Positions 44,558 through 53,125 of a DNA stretch of 64,000 bases are shown in pieces. The notes under the pieces were generated by a model. That model was not told where the DNA came from, did no database searches, and saw only the letters and a program-made list of their open reading frames with translations. Numbering within the stretch: position 1 is the first letter of the stretch; every line of letters starts with the position of its first letter. This DNA is from Burkholderia lata (GTDB taxonomy: Bacteria > Pseudomonadota > Gammaproteobacteria > Burkholderiales > Burkholderiaceae): assembly GCF_902499335.1 (NCBI RefSeq), contig NZ_CABVQK010000017.1, positions 1 through 64,000 of the forward strand, written 5' to 3'. The translations under genes and the position numbers were made by a program.

Positions 44558-46480
44558 TTACGCCGCGCGCTCGCGCAGCAGGTACGCGACGATGCGGTCG
44601 GCCGCCTCTTCAGGCGCCTCAGCCACCGTGTCGACGCGCAGTTCGGGCTGCGCGGGCGGCTCGTACGGCGAATCGATGCCCGTGAAGTGCTTCAGCTCGC
44701 CGCGCCGCGCCTTCCTGTACAGGCCCTTCGGGTCGCGCTCCTCGGCGACCGCGAGCGGCGTGTCGACGAATACCTCGACGAACTCGTCGGGGCCGACCAG
44801 CGCGCGTGCCATGTCGCGTTCCGCGCGGAACGGCGAGATGAACGACACGAGCGTGATGAGCCCCGCGTCGAGCATCAGCCGCGCGACTTCGGCGACGCGC
44901 CGGATGTTCTCCACGCGATCGGCCTCGGTGAACCCGAGATCGCGATTGAGCCCGTGCCGCACGTTGTCGCCGTCGAGCAAGTACGTGTGCTTGCCGAGCG
45001 CGTGCAGCCGTTTCTCGACGAGGTTCGCGATCGTCGACTTGCCGGCACCCGACAAGCCTGTCAGCCACACGATGCGCGGCGTTTGCGCCTTCTGCGCGGC
45101 ACGCGCGGCGCGATCGACGTCGACTGCCTGCCAGTGCACGTTGTGCGCGCGGCGCAGCGCGAAGTGCAGCATCCCGGCGCCGACCGTGTCGTTGGTGAAG
45201 CGGTCGATCACGATGAAGCCGCCCGTGTGGCGGTTGCGGTCGTACGGATCGAATGCGACGGGCCGGTCGAAGCTCAGGTTGCATACGCCGATTTCGTTGA
45301 GCGCGAGCGTGCGCGCCGCGAGATGCTCGCGCGTGTTCACGTCGATCTTGTACTTCGGCGTCGCGCAGGTCGCGCCGACCGTCTGCGTGCCGAGCTTCAC
45401 GAGATACGGGCGGCCGGGCAGCAGCGGTTCGTCGTGCATCCACACGAGCGTCGCCTCGAACTGGTCGGCCACCTCGGGCGGCGCATCCGCGCGCGCGATC
45501 ATGTCGCCGCGGCTGATGTCGATCTCGTCGGCGAGCGTGAGCGTGACCGCGTCGCCGGCGCGCGCGATGTCGCTTGCGCCGCCTTGCGTGATCACCGACG
45601 CGACGCGGCTTTCCTTGCCGGACGGCAGCACACGCACGCGCTCGCCGACACGGATCTCGCCCGATGCGATGCTGCCCGCGTAGCCGCGGAAATTCAGGTG
45701 CGGGCGGTTGACCCACTGCACCGGCAGCCGGAACGGTTCGTCGCGCGTCACACGCGCGGCGAGCGGCAGCGTGTCGAGATGCTGCATCAGCGTCGGACCC
45801 GCGTACCACGGCATCCGCGCGCTCGGCGCGATCACGTTGTCGCCGCGCAGCGCCGACATCGGAATGCTGACGATCTCCGCCAGCCCGAGCTCGGCGGCGA
45901 ACGCGCGATAGTCGGCGTCGATGCGCTCGAACACGGCGCGGTCGTAGTCGACCAGGTCCATCTTGTTGATCGCGAGCACCACGCGCTTGATGCCGATCAG
46001 CGCGACGAGATGGCTGTGGCGGCGCGTCTGCGTGAGCACGCCCTTGCGCGCGTCGATCAGGATCACGGCGAGATCGGCGGTCGACGCGCCGGTGATCATG
46101 TTGCGCGTGTACTGCTCGTGGCCGGGTGTGTCGGCGACGATGAACTTGCGTCGCGCGGTCGCGAAGAAGCGGTAGGCGACGTCGATCGTGATCCCTTGCT
46201 CGCGCTCGGCCGACAGGCCGTCGACGAGCAGCGCGAAATCGAGTTCGCCGCCCTGCGTGCCGACTTTCTTCGAATCGGCTTCGAGCTGCGTGAGCTGGTC
46301 GTCGAACAGCATGTTCGATTCGTAGAGCAGGCGGCCGATCAGCGTGCTCTTGCCGTCGTCGACGCTGCCGCACGTGATGAAGCGCAGCAGGTCCTGGGTT
46401 GGCGTGTGCGCTTCGTCGGCGGCGCGGGGATCGGGTGCGTGGCGCGCGAGCGTGTCGGGCGCGGTGAGTACGTGTGCCAT
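44558..46480 (-). CDS. cysNC: bifunctional sulfate adenylyltransferase large subunit / APS kinase CysNC
   Basis: A 640-residue fusion. The N-terminal GTPase (residues ~30-460) has G1 GSVDDGKS, G3 [11 protein letters not shown] and G4 INKMD motifs. The C-terminal APS kinase (~465-640) has P-loop GLSGAGKST and the [10 protein letters not shown] motif. The start codon overlaps the cysD stop by one base. CysD/CysN make APS from ATP and sulfate; the kinase domain phosphorylates it to PAPS. Like NodQ, such a fusion usually serves sulfation rather than cysteine synthesis, and the neighbouring sulfotransferase supports that. Confidence 0.94.
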   Translation of the reverse strand: MAHVLTAPDTLARHAPDPRAADEAHTPTQDLLRFITCGSVDDGKSTLIGRLLYESNMLFDDQLTQLEADSKKVGTQGGELDFALLVDGLSAEREQGITIDVAYRFFATARRKFIVADTPGHEQYTRNMITGASTADLAVILIDARKGVLTQTRRHSHLVALIGIKRVVLAINKMDLVDYDRAVFERIDADYRAFAAELGLAEIVSIPMSALRGDNVIAPSARMPWYAGPTLMQHLDTLPLAARVTRDEPFRLPVQWVNRPHLNFRGYAGSIASGEIRVGERVRVLPSGKESRVASVITQGGASDIARAGDAVTLTLADEIDISRGDMIARADAPPEVADQFEATLVWMHDEPLLPGRPYLVKLGTQTVGATCATPKYKIDVNTREHLAARTLALNEIGVCNLSFDRPVAFDPYDRNRHTGGFIVIDRFTNDTVGAGMLHFALRRAHNVHWQAVDVDRAARAAQKAQTPRIVWLTGLSGAGKSTIANLVEKRLHALGKHTYLLDGDNVRHGLNRDLGFTEADRVENIRRVAEVARLMLDAGLITLVSFISPFRAERDMARALVGPDEFVEVFVDTPLAVAEERDPKGLYRKARRGELKHFTGIDSPYEPPAQPELRVDTVAEAPEEAADRIVAYLLRERAA

Positions 46481-47376
46481 CAGAAATATCCCTCCTGTTT
46501 CTTCTTTTCCATCGAACCGGCCGAATCGCTGTCGATCAGTCGTCCTTGTCGTTCGGACGTGCGCGTCTCGCGCATCTCCTGCAGGATGTCGTCGAGCGAC
46601 GTCGCGTCGCTGTCGATCGCGCCCGTCAGCGGATAGCAGCCGAGCGTGCGAAAGCGCACCTTGCGCATCCGCGGCACTTCGCCTTCGCGCAGCGGCAGGC
46701 GTTCGTCGTCGACCATGATCAGCGCGCCGTCGCGTTCGACCACGGGCCGCTCCTTCGCGAAGTAGAGCGGCACGATCGGGATGTCGTGAAGCTGGATGTA
46801 CTGCCAGATGTCGAGCTCGGTCCAGTTCGAGATCGGGAACACGCGCAGGCTTTCGCCCTTGCGCTTGCGCGCGTTGTACAGCGACCAGAGTTCGGGGCGC
46901 TGGCGCTTCGGGTCCCAGCGGTGCTGTTCCGAGCGCAGCGACACGATGCGCTCCTTCGCGCGCGATTTCTCCTCGTCGCGGCGGGCGCCGCCGAACGCGG
47001 CGTCGAAGCCGTAGTGATCGAGCGCCTGCTTGAGCCCCTGCGTCTTCCACACGTCGGTATGGACGGCCGAGCCGTGCGTGAACGGATTGATGCCGTTCGC
47101 GACGCCGTCGGGGTTGATGTGCACGCGCAGGTCGAGGCCGAGGCGCGCGGTCGTCTCGTCGCGAAACGCGATCATCTCGCGGAACTTCCAGGTCGTATCG
47201 ACGTGCAGCAGCGGAAAGGGCGGCTTTGCCGGGTAGAACGCCTTCATCGCGAGATGCAGCATGACCGAGCTGTCCTTGCCGATCGAGTACAGCATCACCG
47301 GGTTCTCGCTCTCGGCGACCACCTCGCGCATGATGTGGATGCTTTCGGCCTCCAGCCGCTCCAAGTGGGTCAACAT
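46480..47376 (-). CDS. cysD: sulfate adenylyltransferase small subunit CysD
   Basis: A 298-residue PP-loop ATP pyrophosphatase-type protein, with [11 protein letters not shown] (~30-40, the ATP motif), [11 protein letters not shown], and the C-terminal [15 protein letters not shown]. Start at 47376 has AAGGAG. It forms ATP sulfurylase with CysN. First gene of the minus-strand cysD-cysNC unit; the promoter carries one arm of the long inverted repeat at 47467-47535. Confidence 0.95.
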   Translation of the reverse strand: MLTHLERLEAESIHIMREVVAESENPVMLYSIGKDSSVMLHLAMKAFYPAKPPFPLLHVDTTWKFREMIAFRDETTARLGLDLRVHINPDGVANGINPFTHGSAVHTDVWKTQGLKQALDHYGFDAAFGGARRDEEKSRAKERIVSLRSEQHRWDPKRQRPELWSLYNARKRKGESLRVFPISNWTELDIWQYIQLHDIPIVPLYFAKERPVVERDGALIMVDDERLPLREGEVPRMRKVRFRTLGCYPLTGAIDSDATSLDDILQEMRETRTSERQGRLIDSDSAGSMEKKKQEGYF

Positions 47377-47466
47377 CGTTCGTCTCCTTGTTTCATGCCG
47401 GTGCCGCGCGACATGTGCGGCGTTTCGTGCATGACACCGACGGTATCGAGCGAGCGGCATGCCGCT

Positions 47467-47535
47467 CTTCGTCCGGGTGGACTAAACCGCGGTGCGGTGG
47501 TGGAGCGGATCTTTCCTTAGTCCACCCGGACGAAG
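47467..47535. promoter_or_regulatory. 19-bp perfect inverted repeat in the cysD / sulfotransferase-operon divergent promoter
   Basis: CTTCGTCCGGGTGGACTAA (47467-47485) and its exact reverse complement TTAGTCCACCCGGACGAAG (47517-47535) flank a 31-base spacer. Read toward each divergent gene the arm is identical, so each promoter has its own copy in the same orientation. A variant occurs at 52925-52943. Such symmetry suggests one activator driving both operons. Confidence 0.8.
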
Positions 47536-47590
47536 TGGCGCGCGGCGGCGGCGCTTAAGGTGAGCGCTCGACCATCGGCGGAGACGACAC

Positions 47591-48700
47591 ATGACGGACG
47601 ACACACGTGCCACGCAATTGCTTTCGGGCCAGACCTGGGCCGATTTCTGCGACACCCTGAAACGCAGCGGACAACAGATCCTGCGCGCCGAGGCGCCGGA
47701 CGATCCGCTGACGCGCGCGGAAGGATTCCGCTACCTGAGCCGGCTGATGCGCATCGCGCTCGAAATGCACGTCGAGTTCGCTGACGGCGCATGGCCCGGC
47801 TTTTTCTCGCCGTCGCACGAGACCGCGAAGATCGGCGCCGACAATCCCGACAACCTGTACCAGTACGCGCGTCTCGACGGCCGCTGCGAATACCGCGTGA
47901 CGGGGCGGCGCGGCACGGTGGCGTACCTGAGCTTCGGCACGCAGAAGGGCGGCTACGAGACCGACGGCAAGATGCTGCAGACGGGCTTTCTCGATGCGAA
48001 GCAACTCGAGATCGCACCGGACGGCAGCTTCGAGATCGTATTAAGCGAGACACCGCGCGCGGGCAACTGGGTGCGCATGGAGCCCGGCACCAACGCGTTG
48101 CTGGTGCGCCAGACTTTCCTCGACCGTCGTGCGGAAACGCCGGCGCAGTTGAAGATCGAGCGCATCGGTGCCGACGATCGCCCGGCGCCGCTCGACCCGC
48201 TTGTGCTGCAGAGTGGCCTCACGCGCGCCGCGCAGTTCGTCGAGCAGACGTCGAAGCTGTTCGCGGACTGGGCCGCGAGCTACCGGTCGCACGTGAATGC
48301 GCTGCCGCCCGCCGACCAGGCGCTGTGCCAGTCGGTCGGCGGCGATCCGAACATCTACTACTACCACTCGTGCTGGTCGCTGGCCGACGACGAAGCGCTC
48401 GTGATCGACGTCGACACGGTGCCCGATTGCGATTTCTGGAACGTGCAGCTCAACAACTACTGGATGGAGTCGCTCGATTACCGGCACTTCGATATCTGCG
48501 TGAACAAGCACAGCGCGCGGCTGAATGCGGACGGCGGCGTGACGGTGGTCGTCGCGGCCGCGCGGCCGGGCGATGCGAACTGGCTCGATACGGCCGGGCA
48601 TCGCACCGGCACGATCTGCTGGCGCTGGGTGGGCGCCGTGCAGCCGGTGCATCCACGCACGCGTGTGGTGAAGCTCGCGACGCTGAAGGAGGCCGCATGA
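47591..48700 (+). CDS. DUF1214-like protein of the sulfation operon
   Basis: A 369-residue soluble protein without signal peptide or membrane segment. The C-terminal ~60 residues contain GDANWLDTAGHRTGTICWRWVG, which resembles the DUF1214 core. The central region has NIYYYHSCWSLADDEAL and NNYWMESLDYRHFD, aromatic-rich as in the DUF1254/1214 family. No enzymatic function is established. It is the first gene of the operon, and its stop overlaps the sulfotransferase start (ATGA). Confidence 0.75.
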   Translation: MTDDTRATQLLSGQTWADFCDTLKRSGQQILRAEAPDDPLTRAEGFRYLSRLMRIALEMHVEFADGAWPGFFSPSHETAKIGADNPDNLYQYARLDGRCEYRVTGRRGTVAYLSFGTQKGGYETDGKMLQTGFLDAKQLEIAPDGSFEIVLSETPRAGNWVRMEPGTNALLVRQTFLDRRAETPAQLKIERIGADDRPAPLDPLVLQSGLTRAAQFVEQTSKLFADWAASYRSHVNALPPADQALCQSVGGDPNIYYYHSCWSLADDEALVIDVDTVPDCDFWNVQLNNYWMESLDYRHFDICVNKHSARLNADGGVTVVVAAARPGDANWLDTAGHRTGTICWRWVGAVQPVHPRTRVVKLATLKEAA

Positions 48701-49890
48701 ATGCGCCGCTTGACCGGACCCGCACGCTGCTTGCAGCCGACGGGTTGATCGCCGAAGCCGTGTCGCGCGCGGGTGGACTGACTGTGTTCGGCGACGGGCC
48801 GTATCGCGAGGCGCTCGACGTGATGTGCGCGTCGCTGGTCGACGAAGCGAACCTGTCCGCGCGCGGTGCGGAGATGATGCGCGAGAAGCTCGTCGGCCAG
48901 CTCGTGAACCGGCTCGTCGTCGAGTATTACTTTCGCCGCCATCCGGAGATCGCGGAGATCGAAATCGACGATCCGCTCGTGATCGTCGGCTTGCCGCGCA
49001 CGGGCACGACACTGCTGCAGCGGCTGCTGGCCGTCGACCCGCGTTTCCACACGGCCGCGTGGTGGGAAACCCGCTACCCGGCGCCGCTCGCGGGCGAGAC
49101 GCTTGCCGAGCCGACGGTGCGCATTGCACGTGCGCAGGCCGAGGTCGCGACGATGATCGACTGCATTCCGCAGATCCTGACGATCCATCCGCTCGATGCG
49201 ATGCTCGCCGACGAGGAGTTCATGCTGATGGAGCATTCGTTCGTGTGCGCGATGGATTCGTACGCGAACGTGCCGCGCTACACGGCATGGCTCGCGCGGC
49301 AGGATCTCACGCCGGTCTATACGTACCTGAAGCGGATGTTGCAGTTCCTGCAGTGGCAGAAGGCGCAGCGCGGCGTCGCGCCGGCCGCGCGCTGGCTGCT
49401 GAAGACGCCGCAGCACCTGCATGCGCTCGACGTGCTGTGCCGCGTGTTCCCACGCGCGCAGGTCGTGCTGACGCATCGCGATCCGGCGCAGACGATTCCG
49501 TCGATGGCCAGCATGGCGCATACGTTGTGGCAGATGTATGCGGACGATCCCGATCCGCTCGCCGTCGGCGCGCAGTGGAACGCGGGGATGGCGCGCGCGA
49601 TCGGCGCGGCGATGGCCGCGCGCGACGCGCTGCCGGCCGACCGGTTCCTCGACGTGCGTTTCGAGGACACGGTGTCGAATCCGCTCGGCGTTGCGGAGGC
49701 CGTATACGCGTTTGCCGGAATGCCGCTCGATGCGCGGCAGCGCACGGAGATGACGGACTGGATGGCGCGCAACGGCCGCGACAAGCGTGCCGCGCACGAC
49801 TATTCGATCACGCGCTTCGGCTTCACCGATGCGCAGCTCGCGCGCGACTTCGCCGCGTATCGCGCGCGGCACCTGCGGGCGGCCGGTTGA
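48697..49890 (+). CDS. PAPS-dependent sulfotransferase
   Basis: A 397-residue sulfotransferase (Sulfotransfer_3-like). The 5'-phosphosulfate-binding loop is GLPRTGTT (98-105). The 3'-phosphate-binding segment is THRDPAQTIPS with R261 and S269, and LLKTPQHL (~234-241) is the usual intermediate motif. It transfers sulfate from PAPS to a hydroxyl or amine acceptor and releases PAP. Start at 48697 overlaps the upstream stop, so it is translationally coupled. The acceptor is unknown; the neighbours (SDR, SnoaL-like, SRPBCC) hint at a lipid- or polycycle-like alcohol. Confidence 0.88.
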   Translation: MNAPLDRTRTLLAADGLIAEAVSRAGGLTVFGDGPYREALDVMCASLVDEANLSARGAEMMREKLVGQLVNRLVVEYYFRRHPEIAEIEIDDPLVIVGLPRTGTTLLQRLLAVDPRFHTAAWWETRYPAPLAGETLAEPTVRIARAQAEVATMIDCIPQILTIHPLDAMLADEEFMLMEHSFVCAMDSYANVPRYTAWLARQDLTPVYTYLKRMLQFLQWQKAQRGVAPAARWLLKTPQHLHALDVLCRVFPRAQVVLTHRDPAQTIPSMASMAHTLWQMYADDPDPLAVGAQWNAGMARAIGAAMAARDALPADRFLDVRFEDTVSNPLGVAEAVYAFAGMPLDARQRTEMTDWMARNGRDKRAAHDYSITRFGFTDAQLARDFAAYRARHLRAAG

Positions 49891-49931
49891 CGGCCTGGCT
49901 CGCGAGACCAACGACAACCAGGAGACAACCC

Positions 49932-50723
49932 ATGTTGCTGAAGGACAAGATCGTCGTGATTTCCGGGATCGGGCCGGGGCTCGGCGTGAAGCTCGCCGTC
50001 GAGGCGGCGCGCGAGGGCGCACGCGGCGTCGTCGTCGCGGCGCGCACGATGGAAAAGCTCGACGACGCCGAAACGCGTATCCATGAGCTCGGCGTCGACT
50101 GCAACGTGCTGAAGGTGAAGACCGACATCACCGATCGTGCACAATGCCGGCAGCTCGCGACGCAGGCCGTCGAGCGCTTCGGCCGGATCGACGCGCTCGT
50201 GAACAGCGCATTCGTGCACGGCACGTTTCCGGAACTGGTGGAGGAAGCCGACCTCGATGGCTGGCGCGCGGTATTCGACACCAACGTGTTCGGCACGATG
50301 GCGCTCACGCAGGAAGTCGTGCCGCACATGAAGCGGCAAAAGCGCGGCGCGATCGTGATGATCAACACGCAGGCGACCCGCAAGCCGTTTGCAGGGGAAG
50401 GCGGCTACGCTGTATCGAAGGGCGCGCTTGCGGTTGCGGCAAAATACCTGGCACGCGAACTCGGCGTGCACGGCATTCGCGCGAACAGCATCCACATGGG
50501 GTGGATGTGGGGCGTGCCGACCCAGACGTATTTCCGGCAGGCGGCTGCCGAGTACGGGATGACGGAAGAACAGATCATCGCGCCGATCGCGTCGAACATC
50601 GCACTCGCGAAGCTGCCGACCGACGACGACTGCGCTCGCGCGGCGCTGTTCCTCGCGTCGGATTACGCGAACGCGGTGACGGGCGCGACGCTCGACGCGA
50701 ACGGCGGCGATTTCATGCCCTGA
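49932..50723 (+). CDS. short-chain dehydrogenase/reductase of the sulfation operon
   Basis: A 263-residue SDR with Gly-rich SGIGPGLG (11-18), D/E-rich cofactor loop, N118 in the FDTNVFG motif, and the active-site Y159-x3-K163 pair (YAVSK). The position 13 before Tyr, normally Ser, is Thr146 (INTQAT). The style (LLKDKIVVISGIGPGLG) recalls actinobacterial SDRs beside Sulfotransfer_3 genes. It probably makes or removes the hydroxyl that is sulfated. Ribosome site AGGAG, 41 bases after the sulfotransferase. Confidence 0.85.
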   Translation: MLLKDKIVVISGIGPGLGVKLAVEAAREGARGVVVAARTMEKLDDAETRIHELGVDCNVLKVKTDITDRAQCRQLATQAVERFGRIDALVNSAFVHGTFPELVEEADLDGWRAVFDTNVFGTMALTQEVVPHMKRQKRGAIVMINTQATRKPFAGEGGYAVSKGALAVAAKYLARELGVHGIRANSIHMGWMWGVPTQTYFRQAAAEYGMTEEQIIAPIASNIALAKLPTDDDCARAALFLASDYANAVTGATLDANGGDFMP

Positions 50724-50740
50724 CGACGGAGCAAAGGAAC

Positions 50741-51721
50741 ATGCAGGACAACCACGACGCACAACATTTCTTTGCGTTCAACGGCGACGCGGACGGGCTG
50801 TGCGCGCTTCAGCAACTGCGGCTCGCGGAGGGCGTGCACGGCGCGCTCGTGACCGGCGTGAAGCGCGACATCAAGCTGCTTGAGCGGATCGACGCGTGCG
50901 CGGGCGACATCGTCACCGTGCTCGACGTGTCGCACGACCAGAATCGCGATGCGTGCGCGCGACTGCTGCGCGATGGCGCGACGGTCCGCTATTTCGATCA
51001 TCACTTCGCGGGCGAGCTGCCCGACGATCCGCGCTTCGACGCGCATATCGACACGGCAGCCGACGTCTGCACGAGCGCGATCGTGAACCGTTATCTCGGC
51101 GGCCGGCACGTGCGTTGGGCGATCGTCGCGGCATTCGGCGACGAGTTGCCGGCGCTTGGCCGCACGCTTGCGCGCGAGCACGGGATCGACGACGCCGAAT
51201 GCGACACGCTGGCCGAACTCGGGCTCTACCTGAACTACAACGCGTACGGCGAGTGTGTCGGTGATCTGCATTTCGACCCGGCGGCGCTCGCCGACGCGAT
51301 GCTGCCCTGCGTCGATCCGCTCGATTTCGTGCGCGAGACGGCCGTGTTCGCCGCGCTGCGCGACGGCTACCGCGACGACATGGCGCGTGCGTGCGCACTC
51401 GCGCCGCTGCGCGAGGTGCCCGGTGCGACGCTGGTCCGGATGCCTGATCATCCATGGGCGCGGCGCGCGACGGGCATGCTCGCGAACGAGCGGATGCGCA
51501 ACGCGCCGCATGCGGCGCTCGCGGTGCTGTCGCCGCGAGCGGACGGCGGGCTCGTCGTCAGCGTGCGCGTGCCCGACGGCCGGCCGCTCGGCGCCGACGA
51601 GTTCTGTCGCGGTTTTCCGACCGGCGGCGGGCGCAAGCGCGCGGGCGGCATCAACCATCTGCCGGAAGACGAGTTCGACGCGTTCGCCGAGCGATTCGAG
51701 GCGGCGTTCAGGCTCGATTGA
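50741..51721 (+). CDS. DHH-family phosphoesterase of the sulfation operon
   Basis: A 326-residue phosphoesterase. It shows NGDADGLCAL (~14-23), VLDVSHDQN (~60-68), the DHH motif FDHH (85-88) and a late GGGRKRAGG nucleic-acid/nucleotide-binding loop (DHHA1-like). It lies 17 bases after the SDR with an AAAGGAAC ribosome site. DHH enzymes include NrnA, which hydrolyses 3'-phosphoadenosine 5'-phosphate, the by-product of sulfotransferases. I infer this role from context; other DHH activities are possible. Confidence 0.85.
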   Translation: MQDNHDAQHFFAFNGDADGLCALQQLRLAEGVHGALVTGVKRDIKLLERIDACAGDIVTVLDVSHDQNRDACARLLRDGATVRYFDHHFAGELPDDPRFDAHIDTAADVCTSAIVNRYLGGRHVRWAIVAAFGDELPALGRTLAREHGIDDAECDTLAELGLYLNYNAYGECVGDLHFDPAALADAMLPCVDPLDFVRETAVFAALRDGYRDDMARACALAPLREVPGATLVRMPDHPWARRATGMLANERMRNAPHAALAVLSPRADGGLVVSVRVPDGRPLGADEFCRGFPTGGGRKRAGGINHLPEDEFDAFAERFEAAFRLD

Positions 51722-51785
51722 CGCAGCGGGCTGCGATGACGCGCATGCCGTGCAGCCATCGCACGGCGTGCGCATCGTGGCCCGA

Positions 51786-52238
51786 TTAACCGGTCGCGCC
51801 CGCGAGCACGGCCGGCACGTTGTGACCGTAGCAGCGCTCCTCGACGCGCTCGACGATGCGCCAGCCCTGGGCGGTACGCATGAACCGGTCGACGTACCAG
51901 AGCCCGAGAAACATCACCTGCGTGCTGCCGTCCGGCAGCGCGACTTCCATCGGATTGAAGCAGATCGTGCGGCCACGCGCGGTATCGCCGTCGAGCCGGA
52001 TCGACAGGTTGCCGACCATGTGCTGGTACCGCGGAAACTGCGGCAGCACGGTGCGCAGCCATGCCTTCACCTCCGGATAGCGGCCGGCGATGCCGCCCAT
52101 CGCGCGATAGTCGATCGCGGCATCAGGTGTGAACACCGCGTCGAGCGCGTCGAAGTCGCGCGTGTCGATCGCTGTCGAATACGCGACGACCAGCTCGCGG
52201 ATGTCGTGATGGTCGGACAGCGTTTTCAGATCGGGCAT
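51786..52238 (-). CDS. SnoaL-like (NTF2-fold) protein
   Basis: A 150-residue NTF2-like protein opening LSDHHDIRELVVAYSTAIDTRDFDALDAVF (the usual SnoaL_4 phrase) with a conserved DYRAMGG pocket segment. The fold is used by dehydratases, ketosteroid-isomerase-like enzymes and polyketide cyclases. Start at 52238. It converges on the DHH gene and lies 13 bases after the SRPBCC gene, so these two form one minus-strand unit. Confidence 0.82.
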   Translation of the reverse strand: MPDLKTLSDHHDIRELVVAYSTAIDTRDFDALDAVFTPDAAIDYRAMGGIAGRYPEVKAWLRTVLPQFPRYQHMVGNLSIRLDGDTARGRTICFNPMEVALPDGSTQVMFLGLWYVDRFMRTAQGWRIVERVEERCYGHNVPAVLAGATG

Positions 52239-52251
52239 CGGCGGCTCCCGG

Positions 52252-52731
52252 TCACGCGCTGTTGCGCCGGCGTGCCGCATGGACCGCTTCGGCGCGCTGC
52301 TTCACGTCGCGCGCGCACTGGTCGAAGCCCTGTTTCACCCACGCACCGTGGTTCTGCATGATCGTGTCCGCGTTGACGCCGAGGAACTGGTCGGTCGTGA
52401 AATAGCGGCAGCGCTCCGCGCCGGTCGCATCGATGTACTGGTCGCGGCGCGCGGCGTCCTTGTTGTCGTCGGTCGGGCGCTGCTCCCACGACAGCAGGCG
52501 TTCGGGTTCGTACGCGACGAGGATCTCGTTGACGGGAATCACGGTTTCCGTGCCGGGAATGCGCACCTGCATGTGCACGAAATCGCCGAGCTTGCCGGTC
52601 GTTTCGAAGCCGACGCAAAACGTGTTCCATTCTCCGTAGCGCGGAAAGTCGGTCAGCACTTCCCACACGACGGAGGCCGGTGCGTCGATGTCGACGGTGA
52701 TCGAGGTGACGAGATTCGAGGGTTTGGTCAT
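52252..52731 (-). CDS. SRPBCC-superfamily protein
   Basis: A 159-residue START/polyketide-cyclase-like protein: VTSITVDIDAPASVVWEVLTDFPRYGEWNTF is the family N-terminus. The domain binds hydrophobic ligands in a deep pocket. Start at 52731; a GTG-initiated frame reaches 52887, but the extra residues are Arg/Pro-rich and not part of the fold. Upstream (52925) lies a copy of the sulfation-locus promoter element, so it likely shares the regulon. Confidence 0.83.
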   Translation of the reverse strand: MTKPSNLVTSITVDIDAPASVVWEVLTDFPRYGEWNTFCVGFETTGKLGDFVHMQVRIPGTETVIPVNEILVAYEPERLLSWEQRPTDDNKDAARRDQYIDATGAERCRYFTTDQFLGVNADTIMQNHGAWVKQGFDQCARDVKQRAEAVHAARRRNSA

Positions 52732-52924
52732 GGCGGCGTATCGGATGAAGCCGCGCGTACCCGGGTGGCGGGAAGCGTCGCGGCGGTCGGAAGGATTCGC
52801 GCCGGTATCGATCGGCGCGCGTGACGGGTGCGGCTCGGGACGTGCGGGGGCGTTCGAGGCCGGCACGTCCCGCGCATCGCGGCGCACCCGACATCGAGCG
52901 TAGGCCGGCCCACGCGGCGAAGAA

Positions 52925-52943
52925 TCGTCGGAATGGACTAAGG
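52925..52943 (-). promoter_or_regulatory. third copy of the TTAGTCCA element
   Basis: On the minus strand CCTTAGTCCATTCCGACGA, against CCTTAGTCCACCCGGACGA upstream of the DUF1214 gene: 16 of 19 identical. It reads toward the SRPBCC gene, with a 193-base leader. Confidence 0.6.
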
Positions 52944-52988
52944 CGTTTCACCGGGCGGGTGATGCGAAACGGTGCGAGTGCTGTGATC

Positions 52989-53054
52989 GTCAGCGTCAGC
53001 GTCAGCGTCAGCGTCAGCGTCAGCGTCAGCGGCACCGGCACCGGCACCGGCACC
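52989..53054. repeat. hexanucleotide tandem repeat (7 GTCAGC + 4 GGCACC)
   Basis: Seven perfect GTCAGC units (52989-53030) run directly into four perfect GGCACC units (53031-53054). In frame they would give (VS)n(GT)n, but they lie in the non-coding gap before phrB. Slippage would make it a variable-number locus. The rest of 52732-53125 shows no supported gene. Confidence 0.9.
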
Positions 53055-53125
53055 GGCGCATCGAACGTCGACACCGCGCGACGCAGCCGCGACAATACGG
53101 GTCTCTTCCCGCTTTCGTCATCGAG

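Noticed and set aside
52732-52887. N-terminal extension of the SRPBCC protein from a GTG at 52887
   Set aside because: The added residues are Arg/Pro-rich, lie before the fold start and have no ribosome site.
52989-53054. CRISPR-like array
   Set aside because: Contiguous hexamers without spacers and no cas genes; simple microsatellite.
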